From positions 1-26,225 of the forward strand of contig JBBRMQ010000026.1 of NCBI GenBank assembly GCA_038230775.1: DNA of 26,225 nt, written 5' to 3'. The notes beneath the pieces are model-generated. The model did not search any database and was not told the DNA's origin. It saw only the letters and a program-made list of their open reading frames with translations. Below, piece after piece: positions 7,493-14,733 of this stretch. Every line of letters begins with the position of its first letter. Positions within the stretch are counted from its first letter, which is position 1. The stretch comes from JBBRMQ01 sp038230775. Lineage in GTDB: Bacteria > Acidobacteriota > Thermoanaerobaculia > Gp7-AA8. The position numbers and the translations under genes are program-made.

Positions 7493-8048
7493 GTGACCAG
7501 TCGAACTTTGCTTCATCGGCGGACCTATCGGCGAGTGGGAGATTCGGTCGATGGCTCCAGTCATCGGTGATCCGCTGCCTCGGGTTCAGAGGCTTACCAT
7601 CGTGAACGAACACGTCAATTCGTTGCCGTATGACGCGAGGTGGTGTCTTCGCGGTGTGACAAGCTTCGAACGGTACGTTACCGCCGCCGAGCGGCAGGCA
7701 CTCGAAGCGCGCCAGCCGCCTTCGGGTCGAGCCGAGGCCACGCTGGCCGCTCTGATCCCAGTCAAGAAGTCAGCGGCATGGTGGCTGCTCACCCAGGAAG
7801 AGCGACGGGCGATATTCGAAGAGCGCTCAGCACACATCGCTACCGGGTTGAAATATCTGCCGGCAGTCGCTCGTCGGCTACATCACAGTTATGATCTCGG
7901 GGAACCCTTCGACTTTCTGACGTGGTTCGAGTATTCGCCGGCGAATGCCGCAGGATTCGAGGAACTGGTCGCTACGCTCCGCGCAACAGAAGAATGGCAA
8001 TATGTCGAGCGAGAAATCGACATTCGCGTGCTTCGTAAACCAGGCTAA
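7493..8048 (+). CDS. Cassette 9: chlorite-dismutase-family protein, probable 5' frameshift
   Basis: The intact ATG-initiated ORF is 7551-8048 (165 residues). It matches the chlorite dismutase/HemQ fold family: a KKSAAWWLLTQEERR segment, His95 in SAHIATG at the place of the proximal haem ligand, then LHHSYDLGEPFDFLTWFEY, the family's DF..YFE signature. Upstream in the same frame, back to 7497, codons read CFIGGPIGEWEIRS, which looks like the genuine N-terminus, yet there is no start codon and a TGA lies at 7494-7496. GTG 7493 in another frame reads MTSR; removing one base near 7505 joins the two into a plausible continuous protein. A one-base insertion, or a sequence error, is likely. If real, translation could only begin at 7551. 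Haem binding is inferred; related proteins act as decarboxylases or peroxidases. Confidence 0.75.
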
Positions 8049-8093
8049 TTGACATCTAAGTTTGTCGCAAGGGCCAACGCTCCGCCCTGGCCG

Positions 8094-8230
8094 GCCTAAC
8101 TTTTCGCTGCAGCCGACGTGCGGCCGTCCGCGGGCCCGGTCCTGAAGGCCCTCGCGCTTTGCAAGCTTCCGCGCGTCAGGTACTCTGGCGCGTGGAGGCC
8201 GCTCGCGGCTGAGCGAAAGCTCCGTTAGGC
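8094..8230 (+). other. attC site 10, last complete site
   Basis: R'' GCCTAAC at 8094-8100 and R' GTTAGGC at 8224-8230 match consensus. The inner boxes are GCAGCCGAC and GCGGCTGAGCG. The 137-bp site has a long central part with a GGTACTCT loop motif. It is the last complete attC before the array dissolves. Confidence 0.9.
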
Positions 8231-8310
8231 GCCGGGAGTAACGCCAGCGATGGCGAGACATCCAGAGAAGTGGGATTGCGCTTTTTCGTTCAACATCCAT
8301 GGAGAGAACC

Positions 8311-9459
8311 ATGGTCAAAATGATCGCCTACGTCGTCGCCTTGCACGCGACGCTGATCGCGAGTTGTTCCGCGGAATCCCCCTGGCGTGAACGTCGCTTC
8401 GCTGTTGGAGACGGGCCGGGCATCGTGGCGATCGTCGATGTCAACGGCGACGGGAAGATGGACATGGTGGTGGCGAACGAAAGGAGCGGCGATGCTTCGG
8501 TGCTACTAGGCGATGGCAAGGGAGGCTTCTCGCCCGCGCCCGGCTCGCCGGTACCCGCCGGCCATAGTCCGAACGACGTCGCCGTTGGCGACTTCAATCG
8601 CGACGGTCGGCTCGATCTAGCATTCGCGAATCATGAGACCCAGCATCTGACCGTGTTACTCGGCGACGGTCGTGGCGGATTCGCACCCGCTCCGGCCTCG
8701 CCTGTGAGTGTGGCTGTCAAACCGCATCCACACGGCATCGCGACCGGGGACTTTAACGGCGACGGCTTTCTGGATCTGGCGACGGATAGCTGGGCGGAGG
8801 ACCGGTTGGAGATCCTGCTCAACGACGGCAAGGGGAGCTTTCAGACGCCCGGCACCTATGTCTCGGTGGGCAAGCACCCATATCAGCGAATCCGCGTCGC
8901 CGATCTCAATGGAGACGGCAAGGCGGACATCGTGAGCCCGAATCTCGACGGAGACAACGTCACCATCCTCCTCGGCGATGGCAAGGGCGCGTTTAGGCAA
9001 CCCGCGGGCTCACCGTTTCCTTGTGGTGATTCTCCCTTCAACGTCGCCGTGGGTGACGTCAACGGGGACGGTCTCGCCGACCTGGCCATCGTGAATTCTC
9101 CGAGCAGCACGGCGGATCGCTCGGGTCGAGATGGTCTGACAGTCCTGCTCGGCGATGGCCGCGGCAGATTCCGGGCGATGACGGGCTCGCCGTTCCCCAT
9201 GGATAGGCTTCCCAACATCGTCGCGATCGGCGACCTCGATGGCAATGGCGTTGGGGACGTGGTGGTCTCGAACCCGGATGGCGACCACATCACAGTCTTC
9301 ACGATGACACGGAACGGGACTGTCAAATCCCGCAAAGACCTGCCGGTGCACGGGCATCCCAAGGGCCTGGCCATCCGCGACCTCAATGGCGACGGCAAGG
9401 GCGACATCGCGGTCACTAACAACTCGGAGAACACGGTGACGGTGATCTTCGGCAAGTAG
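8311..9459 (+). CDS. Terminal cassette candidate: VCBS/FG-GAP seven-repeat lipoprotein
   Basis: From ATG 8311, which has GGAGAG upstream, the product is 382 residues; ATG 8299 is in frame but poorly placed. The N-terminus ends in IASC at 16-19, a good lipobox with Cys19 as the lipidation site. Seven tandem repeats of about 50 residues each carry a calcium-loop motif of the type DxNxDGxxD (DVNGDGKMD, DFNRDGRLD, DFNGDGFLD, DLNGDGKAD, DVNGDGLAD, DLDGNGVGD, DLNGDGKGD), mostly followed by LLGDGKGxF. Seven repeats predict a closed seven-bladed beta-propeller on the cell surface or periplasmic face. The function is unknown; such propellers usually mediate binding. It follows attC10 directly and is followed by an attC-like remnant, so it was probably once a cassette. 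Confidence 0.88.
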   Translation: MVKMIAYVVALHATLIASCSAESPWRERRFAVGDGPGIVAIVDVNGDGKMDMVVANERSGDASVLLGDGKGGFSPAPGSPVPAGHSPNDVAVGDFNRDGRLDLAFANHETQHLTVLLGDGRGGFAPAPASPVSVAVKPHPHGIATGDFNGDGFLDLATDSWAEDRLEILLNDGKGSFQTPGTYVSVGKHPYQRIRVADLNGDGKADIVSPNLDGDNVTILLGDGKGAFRQPAGSPFPCGDSPFNVAVGDVNGDGLADLAIVNSPSSTADRSGRDGLTVLLGDGRGRFRAMTGSPFPMDRLPNIVAIGDLDGNGVGDVVVSNPDGDHITVFTMTRNGTVKSRKDLPVHGHPKGLAIRDLNGDGKGDIAVTNNSENTVTVIFGK

Positions 9460-9465
9460 TCAGGC

Positions 9466-9488
9466 GAGCTTGAGCGGCTGAGTTGGGC
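9466..9488 (+). other. Truncated attC-like remnant at the array end
   Basis: GCGGCTGA (9474-9481), identical to the right inner box of attC9 and attC10, runs directly into GTTGGGC (9482-9488), identical to the R' box of attC4, 6 and 9. The usual 8 to 12 bases between the boxes and the whole left half are missing. This reads as an attC that lost most of its length. Chance similarity is possible over so few bases. Confidence 0.45.
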
Positions 9489-9495
9489 GACCGGC

Positions 9496-9778
9496 GCGAT
9501 GACACTCGCGGGACGCGACGGATCCTTGCCAGCTCCTGAATCCCCCGCGCCTCGCCATGCCCGCCGACACGACCCAGCTTGACATTGATGATGCGGCACG
9601 CCTCGAGCTCGAGAGCGTGCGCCGCGTTGGTGAGGCTGACGATCGACTCGTCCAGGCAGATCGCCGTCCGCAGCGCGCGTTGCAGTTTGGCGTGATCCAG
9701 AACGTCCCCTGCTGCGAGCGGCTGCTCGATCTTCAGTACGTCGTTCCCCGATCTGCTTTCGAGCGGGAGGTAAGCGTT
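9496..9778 (-). pseudogene. menC: Fragment of o-succinylbenzoate synthase / N-acylamino acid racemase (menC-like)
   Basis: Translating the minus strand leftward from 9778 gives about 94 stop-free codons with clear enolase-superfamily MenC signatures in order: LKIEQPL, LDHAKLQRAL, ICLDESIVSL (metal-binding Asp/Glu region), a helix ending CRIINVKLGRVGG (second catalytic lysine region) and EARGIQELARI. The full enzyme is about 370 residues. The N-terminal capping domain, the first catalytic lysine and the C-terminus are absent. The segment just before IEQPL is already degraded compared with the usual D.DL..IEQPL. Similarity fades at about 9496, next to the attC-like remnant, and at the right stops just before the next gene's promoter region. 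It is a relic of a menaquinone-pathway or racemase gene. Confidence 0.8.
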
Positions 9779-9848
9779 GTTGCGTCATCCGGCTCGCCCC
9801 CTTCCCGGCGCTATACTCGCCGGCAGAACGAGCCAGGAGGAGCGGCTC

Positions 9849-10271
9849 ATGCCGGAACAGAAGACCAAGATGACCAATGCGAGCGTGCCCGCCTACCTGG
9901 CCGCCATCGAAGACGTTCAGCGCCGGGAGGACTGCAAGGTCCTCATCACACTGATGAGCAAGGTCACCGGGCAGAAGCCAAAGATGTGGGGAACCAGCAT
10001 CGTCGGCTTCGGAAGCTATCATTACAAATACGAGAGCGGTCGCGAAGGTGATTCATGTCTTGTCGGCCTCTCCTCGCGCAAGGGTGACATCAGCCTCTAC
10101 TTCGTCGGTGAGTTCGAAGGTCGCGAAAGTCTCCTTGCACAATTGGGAAAGCATAAGACGGCCAAAGCATGTCTCTACGTCAAACGAGTTGCAGACATCA
10201 AGCTGCCCGTGCTCGAGAAACTCGTCGGCGCCTCGGTCGCGGAAAGAAAGCGGCGCCATCCCGCCGCGTGA
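9849..10271 (+). CDS. DUF1801 domain protein (first of tandem pair)
   Basis: Predicted 140 residues. The ATG at 9849 sits behind AGGAGGAGC at ideal spacing; a longer reading from 9777 would run into the menC relic. The family pattern is strong: PAYLAAIEDVQRREDC, then MWGTSIVGFGSYHYKYESG, LVGLSSRKGDISLYF and LGKHKTAKACLYVKRVADI. DUF1801 proteins share a YdhG-like alpha/beta fold, are cytosolic and have no established activity. The stop is three bases before the next gene, also DUF1801, so the two are surely co-transcribed. Confidence 0.9.
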   Translation: MPEQKTKMTNASVPAYLAAIEDVQRREDCKVLITLMSKVTGQKPKMWGTSIVGFGSYHYKYESGREGDSCLVGLSSRKGDISLYFVGEFEGRESLLAQLGKHKTAKACLYVKRVADIKLPVLEKLVGASVAERKRRHPAA

Positions 10272-10274
10272 CGA

Positions 10275-10763
10275 ATGAGTCCGACAAAGAAGGTTAAGAG
10301 CGCGGCTGCCGACGCTGAGGCGCAACTCAAGGCGTTCATCGGGAAGTTCGCGCCGGCGGATCAACGGCTGATTCGCGCCGTGCGAACGGCAGTGCGCAAG
10401 AGGTTTCCGACCGCCAACGAGCTGGTGTATGACAACTACAACTTCTTCGTGATCGGCTACTCCCCGACGGAACGGCCGTCCGATGCCATTGTGTCGATCG
10501 CCGCCCGCGCGAACGGAGTCGGGTTGTGCTTCATTCAGGGGGCGAGTCTTCCCGATCCAAAGAAGCTGCTACTCGGATCGGGCAATCAGACTCGATTCAT
10601 TCGCCTCGAATCCGCCAGCGAACTGGCGCGCCCGGAGGTCGAGGCGCTCGTCGCTGCTGCGATTGCCCGGGCGAAGACGGCGCTGCCAGCGACAGGGCGA
10701 GGGAAGCTGATCATCCGATCGGTTTCAGCAAAGCAGCGGCCGCGGAAAAAGCCGGCGAAGTAA
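10275..10763 (+). CDS. DUF1801 domain protein (second of tandem pair)
   Basis: Predicted 162 residues, start three bases after the previous stop. It belongs to the same YdhG-like family but a different branch: FPTANELVYDNYNFFVIGYSPTERPSDAIVSIA, then VGLCFIQGASLPDPKKLLLGSGNQTRFIRL. The C-terminus is a basic lysine/arginine-rich tail (about 145-162), which might contact nucleic acid, though that is a guess. The function is unknown. Low mutual identity suggests old divergence rather than recent duplication. Confidence 0.88.
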   Translation: MSPTKKVKSAAADAEAQLKAFIGKFAPADQRLIRAVRTAVRKRFPTANELVYDNYNFFVIGYSPTERPSDAIVSIAARANGVGLCFIQGASLPDPKKLLLGSGNQTRFIRLESASELARPEVEALVAAAIARAKTALPATGRGKLIIRSVSAKQRPRKKPAK

Positions 10764-10840
10764 CCGGTCCGTGACGCAGTAGCAATACCCCGACATTCCT
10801 GGACGGGCCATGTTGGAGGTTGGGACCTAGGTTGTCGTTC

Positions 10841-11965
10841 ATGACTGCGACCCACCCAGCAACCTCGGTGCTCTTCGCGATCGCGATTGCCGCGAGTCTC
10901 CAACTGTCCGCTGACGCTCAACCAGCTCGTCCTCCCGGCGTTGCGCTCTTTCTGACACCGCGTGGCATCGCGGTCGATCCCGCCGGAAATGTGTACGTGG
11001 CCGAGGATGATGCGCACATCATCGCGAGGATTACGCCGGCCGGAGTCGTGACGACCTTCGCCGGATCGCCCCTCGTCGCCGGCAGCAGCGATGGACCTGG
11101 GAGTGAAGCGCGCTTCAATCATCCGGCCGGCCTCGCGAGCGACGCCGCGGGCAATGTCTATGTGGCCGACGCCGGCAATCACACCATTCGAAAGATCACG
11201 GCGCAGGGCATCGTGACGACGGTCGCCGGCGAAGCGGGCCACACCGGCTCCTCGGATGGAACCGGCACCGCTGCGCACTTCAACATGCCGGAGGGCGTGG
11301 CCATCGATCCCGCGGGCAACGTCTATGTCGCCGACATGGTCAATCGAACCATCCGGAAGATCACGTCTGATGGAGTCGTCACGACGCTCGCAGGTTCGGC
11401 GGGGCAGAAGGCGCATCGCGACGGCACTGGCGGCGGCGCGCGATTCAGCGATCCGTGGGGCGTCGCCACCGATGGCGACGGAAACGTCTACGTCGCCGAG
11501 ACCTTCAACAACGTGATCCGGAAGATCACACCCGCCGGCGCGGTAACCACCTTCGCTGGGCATCCCGGTTTCTGGAAGTTCGGCAACGCGGATGGCGCTG
11601 GCAGCACAGCGCGCTTCGACAATCCCGCGGGTCTCGCGGTCGATGGCAGCGGCAACGTCTACGTCGCGGACTGGATGAGCGCGACGATCCGCAGGATCAC
11701 GCCGGCCGGACTCGTCACCACGCTGGCGGGCGCGCCGTCACCGCCGAAGAAACGCAACGGCGGGAAATGTTGCGCCGTGGACGGCCCAGCCGCGGTCGCG
11801 CGCTTTGCGGGTCCATACAGCGTGGCCACGGACAGAATGGGGAACGTCTACATCGCCGACACCTTCAACAGCACGATCCGCAAGATCACGCCCGATGGTG
11901 ACGTCTCGACCGTGGCCGGCGTAGCGGGAATGGCCGGCATCGCGAACGGAACCACGCATCGATAA
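10841..11965 (+). CDS. Secreted NHL-repeat beta-propeller protein
   Basis: From ATG 10841 it has 374 residues. A TTG at 10832 lies 12 bases after GGAGG (10815-10819) and may be the true start, adding three residues. A signal peptide covers about residues 1-26 (cleavage near ADAQPA). Six NHL repeats follow, each of about 55 residues with the form P.G.A.D..GNVYVAD...IRKIT..G.VTT.AG, separated by GxADGxGxxARF linkers. Six repeats predict a six-bladed propeller in the periplasm or outside the cell. NHL propellers bind proteins, RNA or small ligands; none can be named here. It stands alone, with 77 bp upstream of it. Confidence 0.9.
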   Translation: MTATHPATSVLFAIAIAASLQLSADAQPARPPGVALFLTPRGIAVDPAGNVYVAEDDAHIIARITPAGVVTTFAGSPLVAGSSDGPGSEARFNHPAGLASDAAGNVYVADAGNHTIRKITAQGIVTTVAGEAGHTGSSDGTGTAAHFNMPEGVAIDPAGNVYVADMVNRTIRKITSDGVVTTLAGSAGQKAHRDGTGGGARFSDPWGVATDGDGNVYVAETFNNVIRKITPAGAVTTFAGHPGFWKFGNADGAGSTARFDNPAGLAVDGSGNVYVADWMSATIRRITPAGLVTTLAGAPSPPKKRNGGKCCAVDGPAAVARFAGPYSVATDRMGNVYIADTFNSTIRKITPDGDVSTVAGVAGMAGIANGTTHR

Positions 11966-11994
11966 GGCCGAACACGCGTGGTAACGTCCCTCGG

Positions 11995-12690
11995 GTGTTG
12001 ATCAAGATCGCGCTGAACGGCAGCGCGGCTGGAGCGCCGGCAACACCAGCGGAAATCGCGAACGACGTGGCCGTGTGCGCGGCAGCCGGAGCCACGACGT
12101 TTCATGTGCATCCACGCGACGTTCATGGCGCCGAGAGTCTGATGCCCGCGAATGTCGACAGGACCGTCGCCGCCATTCGCGCAAGAGTCCCGAACGCACG
12201 CCTCGGACTGACCACCGGCGCCTGGATTCTGCCCGACGTTCGAATGCGTCTCGCCGCGATCGCGCACTGGCAAGAGCTGCCTGATTCCGCGTCGGTCAAC
12301 TTCGACGAAGACGGTTGCGAGAGTGTCGCACGCCTGCTGATTGCGCGAGGGATCGGTGTGGAGGCCGGCATTCTCGACGAGGCGAGCACCAGGCGGTTTC
12401 TCGCCGCAGCCATTCCGGTCGAGCGCGTGCTCATCGAGCTGCAGGAACAACAGCTCGATGACGCCCTTCGCGCGATCGAGGTGATCGTGGAGAGGCTGGG
12501 GCAGAACGCGTCGCCACGCCTGCTCCACGGGCATGGGACGATTGCGTGGGATCTCTTCGACGAAGCCGTGCGCCACGGATACGACAGCCGGATCGGTCTC
12601 GAAGACGTCTCCACTCTTCCCGACGGCAGCCCGGCGAACAACGTTGAGCTCTTCTCGACCGCGATGGAACGCCGGCACCGGCGACGATGA
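11995..12690 (+). CDS. BKACE family (DUF849) beta-keto acid cleavage enzyme, short form
   Basis: Predicted 231 residues from GTG 11995; the adjacent TTG 11998 is an alternative. BKACE enzymes condense a beta-keto acid with acetyl-CoA and cleave it using a zinc ion. The zinc histidines are visible in FHVHPRD (His37, His39), with GAESL following, and the late GLEDVSTL supplies the conserved glutamate. Known members are about 270-310 residues, so this is a shortened version. The region that normally covers the active site between strands is reduced, and the substrate class cannot be read from the sequence. It lies 29 bases after the NHL gene and may share its transcript. Confidence 0.82.
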   Translation: MLIKIALNGSAAGAPATPAEIANDVAVCAAAGATTFHVHPRDVHGAESLMPANVDRTVAAIRARVPNARLGLTTGAWILPDVRMRLAAIAHWQELPDSASVNFDEDGCESVARLLIARGIGVEAGILDEASTRRFLAAAIPVERVLIELQEQQLDDALRAIEVIVERLGQNASPRLLHGHGTIAWDLFDEAVRHGYDSRIGLEDVSTLPDGSPANNVELFSTAMERRHRRR

Positions 12691-12731
12691 ACGAACCAGA
12701 ACTCTCGGCCGGATCAGGCGCGTAGCGCCAA

Positions 12732-12783
12732 GTGTGGGGCCAGTCCTCTGACTGGCCGGCCAGCCAGAGGGCTGGCCCCACAC
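12732..12783. repeat. Double-hairpin intergenic repeat, copy A
   Basis: GTGTGG and CCACAC bracket two adjacent hairpins: GGCCAGT...ACTGGCC and GGCCAGC...GCTGGCC, each with a six-base loop. The whole unit is also an imperfect palindrome. It lies in the convergent gap between the BKACE gene and the GGDEF-EAL gene. The same architecture, with different stems, recurs at 21446-21500, pointing to a REP-like family. It may also end transcription. Confidence 0.7.
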
Positions 12784-12921
12784 CTCTTACGACATCGGCG
12801 AAAGTGATCGCCAGCGCGCATTCCTGCTCCTGCAATCTTTGGCGAAGGAAGGCAGGCTCACTGGAACCCATTCGAGATGCCGGAGGCGTGAACTCCGGAT
12901 CATGAGCAGATTCCAGAGCTG

Positions 12922-12950
12922 AAAAAAACGGGCAGCCTTTCGGCTGCCCG
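12922..12950 (-). terminator. Rho-independent terminator of the minus-strand operon
   Basis: On the minus strand, the perfect hairpin CGGGCAGC...GCTGCCCG (12929-12950) is followed by seven T residues (12922-12928). It lies 39 bases after the stop of the PAS-GGDEF-EAL gene and closes the four-gene minus-strand block. Confidence 0.88.
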
Positions 12951-12988
12951 CGCTACGTCCGCCTCGGAACCAGTCTCTCTATTACCGG

Positions 12989-14635
12989 TCAATGCTGCAT
13001 GCGGAGGATTTCTGCCAGAGAATCTGCGGGAAGCGGCCTGCCAAGGAAGAAACCCTGCATCTCCGTGCAGCGGCGGTTCAGCAGATACGCCAGCTGCTCC
13101 TTGGTCTCCACGCCCTCGGCCACGACGCGCATGTCGAAGCCTTTCGCCATCGTGATCATCGCCTGCACGATAGCGGCGTCGTCATTGCGGCGAATCATGT
13201 TGTGCACAAACATCGGTGCAATCTTGATCGTGTCGACGGGCATCTGCTTCAAGTCGGCAAACGAGCAACCGCCGCTGCCGAAATCGTCGATGGCCAGCAG
13301 GACGCCGACTTCCTTCAGCGCCTGCAGGATCTCGGTGGAGCGTCCGCAATCCGCGAGCGAGCCATGCGCAATCTCGAGCTCGAGGCCGCGCGACTCGAGA
13401 CCGCTGCGGCGAACCGCGCGATCGATGCTGCGCACCAGCTCGTTCGCCTGGAACTCCCGGGAGGAGAGGTTCACGGCGACGCGAGTCTGCATTCCGTCCT
13501 CCGACCACTGCTTGGCCTGCTGACAGGCGGACGACAGCACCCACTCGGTGATGCGCGGTCCGAGGCCGGCTTCCTCGGCGACGCTGAAGAACTCGTTCGG
13601 GCCGATGATGCCGAGGTCGGGGTGTTTCCAGCGGAGGAAGGCTTCGACGCAATCGATGCGGCCGGTCTGCACGTCGACCTCGGGCTGGAAGTGCAATTCG
13701 AATTCGCCGTGGTCGAGCGCGCGGCGGACGCTGGACACGAGCGCCAGGCGCTCGAGCGTGCGCGCGTTGAGCGCGTCGTCGTAGAACTGGTAGAGATTGC
13801 GGCCGAACTCTTTCGCGCGATACATCGCCGAGCTGGCGTAGCGGATCAGAGTGTCGGCGTCATTCGCATCGTGGCCGGAGAGCGCGATGCCGATGCTGGC
13901 CGTCAGATCGATGTTGCGGCCGCCGACATTGAACGGCTCCGCCATCGAATCGAGCGTGCGCTGCGCGACGAGCGCCGCTTCGGTGCCGCCGCCGTTGTCG
14001 GCGATGAAGAACACGAATTCATCCGCGTTGAAGTGCGCCAGCGAATCCTCTTCCCGCAGCGCTGCATTGAGACGGTCGGCGATGGCGCGCAGAAGACGGT
14101 CCGCCATGCCGCGTCCCAACGCGTTGTTGAGGATCTCGAAGCGGTCGATGTCGAGCATGAAGACCCCGACCTGGCGCTTGCGACGGCGCGTTTGCGCCAG
14201 CGCGACGTTCAGGCGATCCATGAACAGCATGCGGTTCGGCAGCAGCGTCAGGACGTCGTGGTAGGCCTGGAACTCCAGGCGCTGGGTCGCGACGCGCTGC
14301 TCCGTGACGTCGAACATCGCGCCTTCAATCCAGACCTTCTCCGCCGCATCGACGGAGACGAGCTTCAGGTTCTGGAGGACCCACGCAATGCTGCCGTCCT
14401 TCTTCCGGAGCGCGATCTCCACATTGGTGAGGTTCCCGAGGTCGCGGAGTGCCATGGCGATCGAGATGATGTCCGAGGCGTTCTGGTATTCGAGGCCACC
14501 GTTGTTGAGAAGCTCCTCGCGGGACGCGAATCCGAGCATGTGCGCACACACGTCGTTGCAGTCGAGGAGATGGCCTTCCGGAGTCTGCCGGAAGACTGCC
14601 ACCATCTCAGTTGCCATGGGTTCGGAGCTTTGCAT
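12989..14635 (-). CDS. PAS-GGDEF-EAL protein with degenerate GGDEF
   Basis: 548 residues. A PAS domain (about 10-112), a GGDEF domain (about 120-285) and an EAL domain (about 300-545) are in order. The cyclase motif is NADEF at 203-207 instead of GGDEF, so cyclase activity is unlikely, though the domain may still bind GTP. The EAL domain keeps the metal and catalytic set: Glu331 (as EAF), Asn389, Glu421, Asp450-Asp451 in DDFGSG, Lys471, Glu507 in AEGVET and Gln527. Two usual residues are changed: His424 replaces the loop-6-supporting glutamate, and Ala473 the aspartate of KID. It may be a weak c-di-GMP phosphodiesterase or a c-di-GMP sensor. GAGG upstream supports the start. It follows the kinase-regulator pair by 98 bp and may be controlled by it. 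Confidence 0.92.
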   Translation of the reverse strand: MQSSEPMATEMVAVFRQTPEGHLLDCNDVCAHMLGFASREELLNNGGLEYQNASDIISIAMALRDLGNLTNVEIALRKKDGSIAWVLQNLKLVSVDAAEKVWIEGAMFDVTEQRVATQRLEFQAYHDVLTLLPNRMLFMDRLNVALAQTRRRKRQVGVFMLDIDRFEILNNALGRGMADRLLRAIADRLNAALREEDSLAHFNADEFVFFIADNGGGTEAALVAQRTLDSMAEPFNVGGRNIDLTASIGIALSGHDANDADTLIRYASSAMYRAKEFGRNLYQFYDDALNARTLERLALVSSVRRALDHGEFELHFQPEVDVQTGRIDCVEAFLRWKHPDLGIIGPNEFFSVAEEAGLGPRITEWVLSSACQQAKQWSEDGMQTRVAVNLSSREFQANELVRSIDRAVRRSGLESRGLELEIAHGSLADCGRSTEILQALKEVGVLLAIDDFGSGGCSFADLKQMPVDTIKIAPMFVHNMIRRNDDAAIVQAMITMAKGFDMRVVAEGVETKEQLAYLLNRRCTEMQGFFLGRPLPADSLAEILRMQH

Positions 14636-14733
14636 TTGTCAACCTCGCTAATTCGCGATAGTCGACAGGGTAAGTTCCGTTAGGACGGATGAATATCTAT
14701 CAATGGATGGTCACTTCTATATCGAACGATAGA

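Larger units (their letters stand above)
1..9488 (+). mobile_element. Integron gene-cassette array, partial, no integrase in window
   Basis: Ten attC-type sites alternate with single plus-strand ORFs. Every site ends in GTT(A/G)(G)(G/A)C and begins with a 7-mer close to RYYYAAC. Each has inner boxes near GCAGCCGAC and GCGGCTGA or GCCGCTGA, with complementary arms between. Recombination at G^TTRRRY would define cassettes of about 1387, 620, 1247, 495, 620, 1232, 731, 923 and 820 bp. Bases 1-50 are the tail of another cassette; several frames are open there and I cannot assign its gene. Because attC sits 3' of each gene, the attI/integrase end should lie to the left, outside the window. The right limit at 9488 rests on a truncated attC-like remnant and is less certain than the left part. 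Confidence 0.9.

Noticed and set aside
51..8230. Regularly spaced repeats that could suggest a CRISPR array
   Set aside because: Units are about 105-137 bp, only partly alike, and separated by full genes. The outer boxes and arms fit attC sites.
9557..10051. 164-codon plus-strand ORF across the menC relic
   Set aside because: The minus-strand translation has clear MenC motifs and the 3' part is a shadow of the DUF1801 gene in another frame.
12992..14683. 563-codon plus-strand ORF
   Set aside because: It is antisense to the PAS-GGDEF-EAL gene, whose domains are unmistakable. It is rich in Arg, Glu, Asp, His and Val, as GC-rich shadow frames are.
14679..14685. GTTAGGA near the GGDEF-EAL promoter, resembling an attC R' box
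   Set aside because: The final base breaks the GTTRRRY pattern, and no R'' box or pairing arms are found nearby.
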